Part shown: positions 25,720-33,760 of the stretch, piece by piece | Layout of the letters: the number at the start of each line of letters is the position of its first letter | Position numbering within the stretch: position 1 is the first letter of the stretch | Origin: Clostridiales bacterium | GTDB taxonomy: Bacteria; Bacillota; Clostridia; Christensenellales; Aristaeellaceae | DNA: 36,855 nt | NCBI GenBank assembly: GCA_015056325.1 | Contig: SVGL01000023.1 | Coordinates: 1 to 36,855, forward strand | Reading direction: 5' to 3' | Made by a program: the position numbers and the translations under genes | The notes under the pieces: model-generated | The model's input: the letters and a program-made list of their open reading frames with translations, nothing else | Databases searched by the model: none | Told to the model about the DNA's origin: nothing

Positions 25720-25866
25720 TTACACCATGTCCATCTTGTGGGCCATCTGTTTGGCCTTGTTCATGCCCATGTTCATTTCCTTGCGCAGGGTCTTGCCCAT
25801 GGGCGACATCATCAGCGCCATGCCGGCCATCATGCCCATGGCGGCGCCAAAGAGCATCTTGTTCAT
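25720..25866 (-). CDS. 48-aa methionine-rich small protein
   Basis: A short gene with a perfect AAGGAGGTG ribosome binding site 7 bases upstream. Fifteen of 48 residues are Met. The N-terminal half (MNKMLFGAAMGMMAGMALMM) is a likely membrane helix; the C-terminal half is basic and helical (KTLRKEMNMGMNKAKQMAHK), like small YtxH-type proteins. The stop is 27 bases upstream of the AI-2E permease start, and the gene starts 27 bases past the PRC-barrel stop. It probably belongs to the same operon. Function unknown; a membrane-associated or metal-binding role is possible but inferred. Confidence 0.78.
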   Translation of the reverse strand: MNKMLFGAAMGMMAGMALMMSPMGKTLRKEMNMGMNKAKQMAHKMDMV

Positions 25867-25885
25867 TGCAGTTCACCTCCTTCAA

Positions 25886-25931
25886 CCCCTCAGTCAGCCT
25901 TGCGGCTGCCAGCGCCCCTGTGAGGGGGAGA
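25886..25931. repeat. Half of a family A palindrome inside the PRC-barrel gene end
   Basis: CCCTCAGTCAGCC, a CAGCC-TTGC-GGCTG hairpin and a GCCCCTGTGAGGGGG stem match one arm of family A. The matching right arm is not found. Its minus-strand sequence provides the last residues and stop codon of the PRC-barrel gene (stop at 25894-25896). Confidence 0.7.
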
Positions 25932-26382
25932 CTGGGTTCTCCCATTCTTCCCGGGGGATGAGCACCGTCGCGCCGTCCTCTCCGGGCTGGACGGCCCATG
26001 CATGCACCCTGCGGCGGCCGGAGAGCATGTCCTCCAGGGGGCCGAGGGTGATCTCCAGCGCGGTGATGTGGAGGCCGTCCCGGCTGATCCACCAGTCGGT
26101 GACCCGCCCCAGGGCGAGGCCGCTTTCATCCTTCACGGCGGTGATGGAAAGGTCGCTTCCCTTGGGGACGCGACCCGGCTTCTGCCCCAGGATGACGGAC
26201 ACGTCCCCCAGCACGGTCACGGTGCTGCGATCTGCCCATCTGGCGCCTCCCAGCCCACGCCGGACGATGAAGCCTGTCACCTGCTGGCCCGTTTCATCGG
26301 GGACGGCGCGCTCCACATGGCCCACCACCCGGCCGCCGCAGACCGCCGGCAACCCCAGAATCCGCCCCAGCCGTACCGTCAC
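25894..26382 (-). CDS. PRC-barrel domain protein
   Basis: 162 residues. Two PRC-barrel-like modules: residues 1-75 (RLGRILGLPAVCGGRVVGHVERAV) and about 78-150 (ALGRVTDWWISRDGLHITALEI). PRC-barrel proteins bind RNA-polymerase-, ribosome- or photosystem-associated partners; in Firmicutes, small ones such as YlmC/YmxH are linked to sporulation. The start is GTG at 26382, overlapping the stop of the 51-aa gene by four bases (GTGA), so translation is coupled. The last dozen residues (SPSQGRWQPQG) are encoded by a palindromic repeat that also supplies the stop codon, so the native C-terminus may have been altered. Confidence 0.85.
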   Translation of the reverse strand: MTVRLGRILGLPAVCGGRVVGHVERAVPDETGQQVTGFIVRRGLGGARWADRSTVTVLGDVSVILGQKPGRVPKGSDLSITAVKDESGLALGRVTDWWISRDGLHITALEITLGPLEDMLSGRRRVHAWAVQPGEDGATVLIPREEWENPVSPSQGRWQPQG

Positions 26383-26534
26383 AGGTCGTCCGCGTCCTGT
26401 ACGGGGTCATCCCATTCGTCCCAGGGCACGCCGGTGTAGGAGCCCAGCACGTCGGTGCGGTCCTTGCGGCGCTGCTCAGCGATGATGGCGTCCACCAGCT
26501 CAGTCGGACGCTTCTTTTTGCGCTCGGTCATCAT
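26379..26534 (-). CDS. Small acidic/basic protein, 51 aa, hypothetical
   Basis: 51 residues with a basic N-terminus (MMTERKKKRPTELVDAIIAEQRRKD) and an acidic C-terminus (PWDEWDDPVQDADDL). Soluble, no known domain. AAGGAGG lies 5 bases upstream of the first ATG (26534) and 8 upstream of the second (26531). Its stop overlaps the GTG of the PRC-barrel gene, making the pair translationally coupled. It heads the cluster. Confidence 0.7.
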   Translation of the reverse strand: MMTERKKKRPTELVDAIIAEQRRKDRTDVLGSYTGVPWDEWDDPVQDADDL

Positions 26535-26644
26535 GCATCCCTCCTTCATGGGCAGTATGCGCAGCTTTGGCGGCGGCGATGATGGAAAATTCCCGCATCG
26601 GCTGTGAATAAAGCGGATATTTTCTGCTTTTGTTACATCTTTCA

Positions 26645-26674
26645 TTGACAAGTCCCCAAAGAATAGCGTAAAAT
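26645..26674 (+). promoter_or_regulatory. Sigma-A promoter of the SH3/PG-binding gene
   Basis: TTGACA (26645-26650), 18-base spacer, TAAAAT (26669-26674), about 58 bases upstream of the start. It lies in the divergent gap from the 51-aa gene. Confidence 0.75.
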
Positions 26675-26731
26675 AGAAAATGGTATCATGTACAAATTAT
26701 GCCTACGTACTTATTCACGGAGGTTTTGTTG

Positions 26732-29398
26732 ATGAGCATTTGGGAACGACTGAAGACGAAGGTGCTGATGCTTCTCGCGCTGGTGCTGCTGCTGACGGCA
26801 TTGGCGGGCGAGGCGCTGGCGGCCAGCTACCCCTTTGCGGGCGTCACCAACGATGCAACGAATATGCGCCTGACGGCTAATTCCTATGCATCCAACGTGA
26901 TCTGCCGCATTCCGAAGGGCGACCTGGTGACCGTCACCGGCGAGACGGGTAATTTCTACCGCATCACCTATGATGGCAAGACCGGCTATGTCTTCCAGCA
27001 GTATGTGGACAAGGCGCCCGAAACGTCCACAAACGCGGGTACTGGTCTGACGGCGACGGGCTATCCTTACAAGACCATCGCCACGGATAATGTCAACCTG
27101 CGCTCCTCTGCGTCCACCTCCTCCAAGCGGCTGACCACCATCCCCAAGGGATCCTCCATCACGGTGATCCAGCTCAGCGGCTCCTGGGCGAAGGTGGCCT
27201 ACAGCTCCTACACCGGCTGGGTGGTGAAGGATTATATCCAGGTGGCGACCATCGTGGCGCCCACCCCCACCCCCAAGCCCGGCGCCAGCTACGAGGATGT
27301 GGTGATCGGCCCCACCACCTATCAGACGCTGCAAAACGGTTCTGACGGCGAGCAGGTGCAGGCCCTCCAGGAGGCGCTGATCGAGCTGGGCTTCCTCAGC
27401 GGCAAGGCGGACGGCATTTATGGCTCCGGCACCGCCAATGCGGTGATCGCCTTCCAGCGCAAGAACGGCTACCCCCTCACCGGCGTGGCCGACGCCAACC
27501 TGCAGGCGCTGATCTTTTCCGGCAAGCCCCTCAACAGCAGCGGCAAGAAGACGGACATCAAGACCCTCCCTGTGATCGAGGGCCTGAACGTCAAGTCCGG
27601 CGACAAGGGCGTCATCGTCCGCAAGATCCAGACGCAGCTGCGCGTGAAGGGTTACCTGACCAGCTCCGTCACTGGCACCTATGATAATGCGACCGTCAAC
27701 GCGGTGAAGGCCTTCCAGCAGAAGAATGGGCTGAAGGCGGACGGCATTGCCGGTGCGGAAACCCAGAAGCTGCTCTTTGGCAGCGGGATGACCTCCTCTG
27801 CTACGGCTACCCCGACGCCCAAGCCCACTCCCACGCCCCTGCCCCAGATGGTCAAGCCCACCACCACCGTGCGCTCCGGCTCCCGCGGCAATGACGCCAA
27901 GCTGGTGCAGAAGCGCCTGATTGAGCTCAAGTACCTCACCGGCAGCGCAGACGGCGTGTTCGGTACCAAGTCCGTGGCGGCGCTGAAGGCCTTCCAGAAG
28001 AAGAACGGCCTGGTTGCCGACGGCGTGGCCGGCAGCGGCACCAATGCCGTGCTGTTCTCCTACACGGCGCTGGCGGCGGATTATGTGCCCGTTGCCACCC
28101 CCGTGCCCGTGACGCCCACGCCTGTGCCCAGCTATCCCCCCATCACCAAGGACAATGTGGTCACCGTCAAGAAGGGCTCCAGCGGCAGCGCGGTACTGCG
28201 GCTGCAGCTGCGCCTGGAGGAGCTGGGGTACTATACCTCCTCCCGAGACAGCATCTGTGAGACCGACGATGTGGCAGCCATCCGCCTCTTCCAGCAGAAG
28301 AACGGCCTGTCTGCCGATGGCATTGCCGGCTATGACACCCAGGTGCGCCTGTACTCCGACAGCGCCATCATGTACGACGGCCGCCTGGCGGGAAGCCTGA
28401 CCGTCGCCTATGAGACCCTCAAGAAGGGCATGACCGGCGAGGCAGTCAAGAGCATGCAGACCCGCCTGATCGAGCTGGGTTACCTGAATGGCGCGGCGGA
28501 CGGCATCTTCGGTACCTCCACGGCCGAAGCGGTCTACTACTTCCAGAAGAACAACGGCCTGGTGCGCGATTCTATCGCTGGTGCGGATACCCTCAAAAAG
28601 CTCTTCAGCACCGCTGCCATCCCCATGAATCCCGGCACCGCTGCCACCCCCAAGCCCACCACGCCCATTGCCTCCATCCCCACCGGCACCCTCCGGCAGG
28701 GTGACAAGAATGATTCCGTCAAGTTGATGCAGCAGAAGCTCATCAGCCTGGGCTACCTCTCCGGCACGGCGGACGGCATCTTCGGCGCGCAGACCTACCG
28801 CGCGGTGCGTGAGTTCCAGAAGGACAACGCCCTGTCTGCCGACGGCATTGCGGGCAGCAAGACCATCGCCGCGCTGAACAGTGCCAATGGCGGCAGCAAT
28901 GGTACTGCGACCACTACGCCCCCGGCCTCCGGCAATAATACGGGCCTGGGCACCACCATCGCCGCGATGGCCCGTAGCGTCAAGTATGAGTACTGGTACG
29001 CCACCGTGCGCAACGAGTGCCGCAAGTACCCCTACTGCACGCTCTTTGACCCGGAGACGGGCATCTCCTGGCAGGTGCACATGTTCTCCTACGGCAAGCA
29101 CGCGGAGATCGAGCCCCTGACTGCCGCCGACACCGAGAAGATGTACAAGGCCTGCGGCTATCAGAAGTGGACGCCCAAGCCCGTGTGGGTCATCTTTGCG
29201 GACGGTACCATCCGTATTGCCACCACCCACTCCGTGCCCCACGAGGTGCAGCACCGCACCGACAACAATTTCGCCGGCCATGCGTGCCTCCACTTCCCCC
29301 GCACGATGGCGCAGGTCACCTCCATCGGCCCCTACGCCACCAAGCATCAAAATGCGGTGGACAAGGCCTGGGCGGAGTTGCAGGCGAGCCTCAACTAA
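26732..29398 (+). CDS. Secreted protein with two SH3 and six peptidoglycan-binding modules and a HxCxHF C-terminal domain
   Basis: 888 residues. A signal peptide (1-31) is followed by two bacterial SH3 domains (about 35-95 and 105-175) and six PG_binding_1 modules (first near residue 200, last at about 650-716; signature GYLxGxADGIFGxxTxxAVxxFQ). Thr-Pro linkers separate some modules. The C-terminal domain (about 746-888) carries GHACLHFPR (H850, C852, H854) and an upstream HSVPHEVQH cluster, which could form a metal or catalytic site. It does not match a standard amidase I know, but resembles the C-terminal domain of other secreted Clostridia PG-binding proteins. Likely a wall-bound hydrolase or transpeptidase-like enzyme. 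The start at 26732 has GGAGG 8 bases upstream; an earlier in-frame ATG has none. It has its own promoter and terminator. Confidence 0.9.
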   Translation: MSIWERLKTKVLMLLALVLLLTALAGEALAASYPFAGVTNDATNMRLTANSYASNVICRIPKGDLVTVTGETGNFYRITYDGKTGYVFQQYVDKAPETSTNAGTGLTATGYPYKTIATDNVNLRSSASTSSKRLTTIPKGSSITVIQLSGSWAKVAYSSYTGWVVKDYIQVATIVAPTPTPKPGASYEDVVIGPTTYQTLQNGSDGEQVQALQEALIELGFLSGKADGIYGSGTANAVIAFQRKNGYPLTGVADANLQALIFSGKPLNSSGKKTDIKTLPVIEGLNVKSGDKGVIVRKIQTQLRVKGYLTSSVTGTYDNATVNAVKAFQQKNGLKADGIAGAETQKLLFGSGMTSSATATPTPKPTPTPLPQMVKPTTTVRSGSRGNDAKLVQKRLIELKYLTGSADGVFGTKSVAALKAFQKKNGLVADGVAGSGTNAVLFSYTALAADYVPVATPVPVTPTPVPSYPPITKDNVVTVKKGSSGSAVLRLQLRLEELGYYTSSRDSICETDDVAAIRLFQQKNGLSADGIAGYDTQVRLYSDSAIMYDGRLAGSLTVAYETLKKGMTGEAVKSMQTRLIELGYLNGAADGIFGTSTAEAVYYFQKNNGLVRDSIAGADTLKKLFSTAAIPMNPGTAATPKPTTPIASIPTGTLRQGDKNDSVKLMQQKLISLGYLSGTADGIFGAQTYRAVREFQKDNALSADGIAGSKTIAALNSANGGSNGTATTTPPASGNNTGLGTTIAAMARSVKYEYWYATVRNECRKYPYCTLFDPETGISWQVHMFSYGKHAEIEPLTAADTEKMYKACGYQKWTPKPVWVIFADGTIRIATTHSVPHEVQHRTDNNFAGHACLHFPRTMAQVTSIGPYATKHQNAVDKAWAELQASLN

Positions 29399-29404
29399 AC
29401 AACG

Positions 29405-29438
29405 AACCGGACTTGGCGGATGCTGAGTCCGGTTTTTT
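29405..29438 (+). terminator. Terminator of the SH3/PG-binding gene
   Basis: AACCGGACT (29405-29413) pairs with AGTCCGGTT (29426-29434), then TTTT. Confidence 0.9.
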
Positions 29439-29448
29439 GTAGATGCAG

Positions 29449-29508
29449 AAGGCTCCCCCCTGCGCGGCGCCGGGCTGCAGACTGCAGCAAGCGCACAGGG
29501 AGGAGCTT
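29449..29508 (-). terminator. Long imperfect hairpin downstream of the ferritin-like gene
   Basis: AAGGCTCCCCCC..GCGC pairs imperfectly with GCGC..AGGGAGGAGCTT. It may end transcription of the minus-strand ferritin-like gene, or be a worn palindrome of family A; the T run is weak. Confidence 0.4.
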
Positions 29509-29529
29509 TGTCCTGATCGGGATATGCCC

Positions 29530-30795
29530 TTACGCCTGGGGCATGGTATACGCGCCCGGCGTGCGGCCGACGGCGATGTTGTCCAGATGAACATCCCGCA
29601 GCGCAGGGATGGGGTTCTCCGCCTTTTCATAGCGGTAGTCCTGGCCGAAGCGGCGGATGTGCTCGTTGATCACGTCATGGCTGGCCACCTGCTTCTCATC
29701 CGCGTTGACAATGCCCTGATAGCGGTAGAAGTCAGCATCCTTGGGCATCTGCTCCAGGGGCGTGTAGGCCTCGCGGTCGGCGGTGAACTGTACCGTGCCG
29801 CCCAGCACCGCACGGACGTGGTCGATGTTGCTCTCCAGCACCAAAGGCGCAGGGAAGGTACCCTCGCCCACCACCTGCTGATACTGCTTGCCCTCGTACT
29901 TCTCCAGCAGACGGGCCGCCTCGTGCAGATGGGCGATCTCCATCTCCAGCATGTGGGCCCAGATGTGCTTCAGGGCCGGGTCAGTCTCGGTTTCATAGCA
30001 GCTCCAGTAGAGGTAGCATTCGGTGTACTGGTGCATCAGCAGATTCTCCAGCCAGGTGCACTTCACATCCATCAGACTGCCGTACTGGGACACATGCTGC
30101 TCCTCGATCATGCCGATCTCCCGGTAGAGCGCGCGGCCCGGGTCGTTGGGGTAGGCAGCGGAGACGTTCATGTAGTAGTTCATCGTCTGCTGCTCGGCGG
30201 CGGTGATGATGCCCACGCAGAGCTTGGTCTGGGGATCCGCCGTCATGCCGTCGATGGGCTGCTTGATGGAGTCGAAGGGGTAGCGGTGATGGGCGATGGT
30301 GGGGCGGGCGGGCATGATCTCGGTGTAGCCGCCCACGAGGGTTTCGGCGTGGACGCCGTTCTCCGTGTCCAGGAAGTCGGCGTAGCGGTACAGGTGGTCG
30401 AAGTCCTCCAGGAGGGCGAAGTTCAGCGCATCCCGGACATGGGCGTCGGGCTCCCGCTTGGCCAGGTGCGCGGTCAGGTCAACGGCCAGCTGCTCGTAGC
30501 CGATGGTGTGTTCCAGCAGGGTTTCGTCGTTGGGCTTGAGGGCGGAGATGAGCTTTTGCTGCTGCTGCTCGGACCGGCGGAGCAGCGCGAGGCTGCGGCG
30601 CAGGTCATTGTCCGGGCAGTGGCGCGAAAACTGGTGGGAGAACCACACATTCTCGAACTCGGTGCCGTTCATGAGGATGACGCGGGTGCGGGTGTAGGGA
30701 TTGACGGTGCGCTTGTCATAGGGTGCGGGGGACATGGCGCGCCAGTCCAGCAGGCAGTCATCGGGACGCAAGGCTTTTTCCTTGAAGGGATTCAC
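29530..30795 (-). CDS. Ferritin-like protein with a complete di-metal motif, function unknown
   Basis: 421 residues, cytoplasmic, mostly helical. The second half has the four-helix diiron ligand order: E201 (ITAAEQQTMNYY), E231xxH234 (MIEEQHVSQYG), E259 (HQYTECYLYW) and E286xxH289 (MLEMEIAHLHEA). This E/ExxH/E/ExxH spacing is typical of ferritin-like di-iron or di-manganese proteins. The first half holds a related but incomplete helical pair (E101, D131xxH134), suggesting a partial duplication. I do not recognise a named family; storage, oxidase or peroxide-scavenging roles are all possible. The start is set at GTG 30795, which has AGGAG 8 bases upstream; an ATG at 30813 lacks one. It is convergent with the SH3/PG-binding gene and alone on its strand. 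Confidence 0.82.
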   Translation of the reverse strand: MNPFKEKALRPDDCLLDWRAMSPAPYDKRTVNPYTRTRVILMNGTEFENVWFSHQFSRHCPDNDLRRSLALLRRSEQQQQKLISALKPNDETLLEHTIGYEQLAVDLTAHLAKREPDAHVRDALNFALLEDFDHLYRYADFLDTENGVHAETLVGGYTEIMPARPTIAHHRYPFDSIKQPIDGMTADPQTKLCVGIITAAEQQTMNYYMNVSAAYPNDPGRALYREIGMIEEQHVSQYGSLMDVKCTWLENLLMHQYTECYLYWSCYETETDPALKHIWAHMLEMEIAHLHEAARLLEKYEGKQYQQVVGEGTFPAPLVLESNIDHVRAVLGGTVQFTADREAYTPLEQMPKDADFYRYQGIVNADEKQVASHDVINEHIRRFGQDYRYEKAENPIPALRDVHLDNIAVGRTPGAYTMPQA

Positions 30796-30888
30796 GTCTT
30801 TCACTCCTGTCATGGTTTTTGCCGTCAGTATGGGCGGGCGGCGGAGGCTTTATGCGTGAAGGTTGACAAAGACCTTCCGAAAAACGAC

Positions 30889-30928
30889 CGTTCTTTATAA
30901 AATCAGACTTTTTCGGCAGGATTTCCCC
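30889..30928 (+). repeat. Direct repeat E, copy 1 (40 bp)
   Basis: CGTTCTTTATAAAATCAGAC at the left end and CGGCAGGATTTCCCC at the right end match copy 2 at 31817-31856 with about two or three mismatches. The two copies flank the membrane protein gene at 31066-31806. Confidence 0.8.
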
Positions 30929-31065
30929 CTGCATCATGAATCAAACTTCAATACGATTTGTCCTGTACCCGCCAGAATTGTTACAATTCGGGGCAGGAGG
31001 CAGGATGTGGAAGCGCGAATCTTATCAGGAAGGGGACAGCCTTGCCCCGGAAGGAGGTATATCAG

Positions 31066-31806
31066 ATGAATTGGAAAGACAAGCTCAAGGACGTCCTCAA
31101 GGCGCTGCCGATCTGGGTCGCCATGCTGGGGCCGGTGCTGCTGATGGCTGGCGTGATCATTGAAGGCATGCTGGATTTCCGCTTTTTCCACATGGAAGTA
31201 AGCTGGCGCGGCATCCTTATAGGCCTGCTGCCGACCATCGTAGTGGGCGGGCTGATGCTGCTGGGGCGATTCGTGAAGGTACGATATGGCGTGATGCTGG
31301 TCGCGGCGCTGCTGGGATTGCTGTACTTCGTGCCGTGGGGCTTCATTTTCTCCGCCTTTTCGATGGAGTTTTATTCCGAGACAGAGGACATCGCCTATTA
31401 CCGTCAGGTGGATGATCTGTTTTACTGGAGCGAAACGACGGAAGCTCTCTTCCCTGAACAACCTGGCGATGATGGGCGGTACTACTATTACTGCGGCTAT
31501 GACGGGTATCAGTCCCTCTATGCGGAATGGGCGCTGCCTCCGGAGGCGCTGGAGGCGGAGGTCGCCCGGGTGACGGAGCTGCTGTCCAAAGAGGAAGGGT
31601 ATCAGCAGTTCCAGCATGGAAGCTATATATGCCTCGCCATCAACGGCGGCTGGTATCCCAGTGACACGCCCTTCCAGTTGAGAAACGGTCTCCACTCGGT
31701 CACTTTCTTCGCCTATGACCCGCAGACCGGCGTGGTGCGCTACATCCTGTGTGACGAACGCGCCGATGAGGACGATCTTCCCTACTACATGACCCTTGAC
31801 TGGTGA
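31066..31806 (+). CDS. Hypothetical membrane protein with a Tyr/Glu-rich C-terminal domain
   Basis: 246 residues. Three membrane helices at about 12-32, 45-63 and 68-93. A soluble extracytoplasmic-type domain of about 150 residues follows, rich in Tyr and Trp (GRYYYYCGYDGYQSLYAEWA), with alternating strands near the end (HSVTFFAYDPQTGVVRYILCDE). No family recognised. The start at 31066 has AAGGAGG 8 bases upstream; the open frame before it is not supported. The gene is enclosed by a 40-bp direct repeat, and its codon use is somewhat less GC-rich than its neighbours, which may mean recent acquisition or duplication of its flank. Confidence 0.75.
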   Translation: MNWKDKLKDVLKALPIWVAMLGPVLLMAGVIIEGMLDFRFFHMEVSWRGILIGLLPTIVVGGLMLLGRFVKVRYGVMLVAALLGLLYFVPWGFIFSAFSMEFYSETEDIAYYRQVDDLFYWSETTEALFPEQPGDDGRYYYYCGYDGYQSLYAEWALPPEALEAEVARVTELLSKEEGYQQFQHGSYICLAINGGWYPSDTPFQLRNGLHSVTFFAYDPQTGVVRYILCDERADEDDLPYYMTLDW

Positions 31807-31816
31807 AAATAACCTT

Positions 31817-31856
31817 CGTTCTTTATAAAAACAGACTTTTCCGGCAGGATTTCCCC
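31817..31856 (+). repeat. Direct repeat E, copy 2 (40 bp)
   Basis: Same sequence as copy 1 at 30889-30928 apart from two or three bases. It lies between the membrane protein gene and the arabinofuranosidase gene. Confidence 0.8.
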
Positions 31857-31938
31857 ATCCCGTCACGAAATGAGAATATGACTTGATATGGGCGTCCGTA
31901 TCGAAATAAAAATGGGTCGAAGACCCGGAGGTACATCC

Positions 31939-33405
31939 ATGTCCGCGAAGATCAGTGTGAACCTCGCCAACCAGGGCGCGGTTATCAACAAGAACATCTA
32001 TGGCCACTTCTCCGAGCACCTGGGCCGCTGCATCTATGGCGGCCTGTTCGTCGGCGAGGACAGCCCCATCCCCAACAAGAACGGTATGCGCACCGACGTG
32101 GTGGAGGCGCTCAAGCACATCCAGGTGCCCGTGCTGCGCTGGCCCGGCGGCTGCTTTGCTGATGAGTACCACTGGGAGGATGGCATCGGCCCCAAGGAAA
32201 GCCGCAAGCGCATGGTCAACACCAACTGGGGCGGCGTGGTGGAGGACAATTCCTTTGGTACCCACGAGTTCCTGGAGCTGTGCGAGCAGCTGGGCTGCGA
32301 ACCCTACATCAACGCCAACGTGGGCTCCGGCACCGTTCGCGAGATGGCGGAGTGGGTGGAGTATCTGAACTCTGAGGGCGATTCCACCGTGGTCAAGAAG
32401 CGCTGGGCCAACGGCCGGCACGAGCCCTGGGGCGTCAAGTACTGGGGCGTTGGCAACGAGAGCTGGGGCTGCGGCGGCAACATGCGCCCCGAGTACTACG
32501 CCGACGAGTTCCGCCGTTTCAACACCTTCTGCCGCAACTACGGCAAGAACCGGCTCTACCGCATCGCCTGCGGCCCCAATGTGGACGACTGGGCCTGGAT
32601 GGACGGCGTGATGAAGGTTGCCGGCCGCCACTGCAACGCCATTACCCTGCATTACTACACCGTGCCCAGCGGCGTGTGGGAGAAGAAGGGCAGCGCCACC
32701 GAGTTCGACACGGCGGAGTACTATTCCACCCTGAAGCATACCCACAAGATGGAGAAGCTGCTCAAGGGGCATCTGGCCATCATGGACAAGTACGATCCCA
32801 AGCACCGCGTGGGTCTGATCGTGGACGAGTGGGGCACCTGGTACGAGGTGGAGCCCGGTACCAACCCCGGCTTCCTCTACCAGCAGAACACCATGCGTGA
32901 CGCCATGGTCGCCGCCATCAACCTGAACATCTTCAACAGCCATGCTGACCGCGTCGTGATGGCCAACATCGCCCAGACCGTCAACGTCCTGCAGTCCGTC
33001 ATCCTCACCGACGGCGACCAGATGGTCAAGACCCCCACCTACCACGTCTTTGACCTGTACAAGGCTCACCAGGACGCCACCCTGCTGCCCGCCGAGGTGG
33101 AATGCGCTGAGATCGAGGGCTTCCGGCAGGTGACCGCCTCTGCCTCTGAGAAGGATGGCGTGATTACCATGACTGCCGCCAACCTCCACGCTGACAAGGC
33201 AGAGAAGGTGCTGCTGGAGATTGCCGGCTGCGACGTGAAGAACGTCACCGCCCGCATCCTTACGGGCGAGATCCACGCCAAGAACACCTTCGAGGATCAG
33301 CACGCGGTGGAAATCGCGGAGTTCACCGACTTCACCGTCACCGAGGCTGGCATTGAAATGAACCTGCCCGGCTGCTCCGTGGTTGAGGTTACCGTCCGTG
33401 TTTGA
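31939..33405 (+). CDS. Alpha-L-arabinofuranosidase, GH51
   Basis: 488 residues, cytoplasmic, no signal peptide. Releases arabinose from short arabino-oligosaccharides taken up by the cell. The (beta/alpha)8 barrel has the GH51 hallmarks: [15 protein letters not shown] near the N-terminus, [25 protein letters not shown] stretch (about 65-84), acid/base E174 in [15 protein letters not shown] (about 238-241) and nucleophile E297 in VDEWGTW. The C-terminal beta domain (about 390-488) is the usual family extension. Start at 31939 (MSAKISVN) has GGAGG 7 bases upstream. It shares its end with a Cys-rich gene: the next GTG lies 8 bases before this stop, so the two are coupled. It is not in a visible arabinose operon. 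Confidence 0.95.
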   Translation: MSAKISVNLANQGAVINKNIYGHFSEHLGRCIYGGLFVGEDSPIPNKNGMRTDVVEALKHIQVPVLRWPGGCFADEYHWEDGIGPKESRKRMVNTNWGGVVEDNSFGTHEFLELCEQLGCEPYINANVGSGTVREMAEWVEYLNSEGDSTVVKKRWANGRHEPWGVKYWGVGNESWGCGGNMRPEYYADEFRRFNTFCRNYGKNRLYRIACGPNVDDWAWMDGVMKVAGRHCNAITLHYYTVPSGVWEKKGSATEFDTAEYYSTLKHTHKMEKLLKGHLAIMDKYDPKHRVGLIVDEWGTWYEVEPGTNPGFLYQQNTMRDAMVAAINLNIFNSHADRVVMANIAQTVNVLQSVILTDGDQMVKTPTYHVFDLYKAHQDATLLPAEVECAEIEGFRQVTASASEKDGVITMTAANLHADKAEKVLLEIAGCDVKNVTARILTGEIHAKNTFEDQHAVEIAEFTDFTVTEAGIEMNLPGCSVVEVTVRV

Positions 33406-33667
33406 GAACGCAAAGCCCTGCCGCTGCCTGCTTTTTGAGGCCGGTCAGGCGGACATGGCCCGCGCCGTGGCAGAGTACGTCGCCAGCCTGGATGAAGCCA
33501 TCCGCACCCCGGAGGAAAGCTACCGCGCGCGCCTGGATATCTGCCGGGAATGCCCGGAGCTGGTCAGCGGCACCTGCCGGCTTTGCGGCTGCTACGTGGA
33601 GACCCGCGCCGCCAAACGGGGGCAAAAGTGCCCGATGGTGCCCGCAAGGTGGACGAAAATGACATAA
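33398..33667 (+). CDS. Cys-rich protein, DUF6171-like
   Basis: 89 residues. Ends in a treble of Cys pairs: [20 protein letters not shown], then a conserved [10 protein letters not shown] stretch and PxRW, matching a small zinc-ribbon-like family (DUF6171). Further Cys occur at the N-terminus (CRCLLFE). A zinc or Fe-S site is probable; function is unknown. The start is the GTG at 33398, which overlaps the last codons of the GH51 gene by 8 bases, with GAGG about 8 bases upstream. A terminator follows. Its link to arabinofuranosidase is only positional. Confidence 0.8.
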   Translation: MFENAKPCRCLLFEAGQADMARAVAEYVASLDEAIRTPEESYRARLDICRECPELVSGTCRLCGCYVETRAAKRGQKCPMVPARWTKMT

Positions 33668-33669
33668 GC

Positions 33670-33720
33670 AAAGCGCACTTGCTGACCGCCCCTGAGGCGA
33701 TGAGTAAGTGCGCCTTTTAT
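33670..33720 (+). terminator. Terminator of the GH51 - Cys-rich gene pair
   Basis: AAGCGCACTTGCT and AGTAAGTGCGCCTT form a 13-bp stem with one or two mismatches, followed by TTTT. Confidence 0.75.
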
Positions 33721-33760
33721 GTTGGCCCGACAAATTGGGATTTTGCAGCAATGGATTCAT

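Noticed and set aside
23197..25923. Glycine- and arginine-rich 908-codon open frame on the plus strand
   Set aside because: Antisense of the Thr-Pro linker of the CHAP gene and of the AI-2E gene; low complexity and no start signal.
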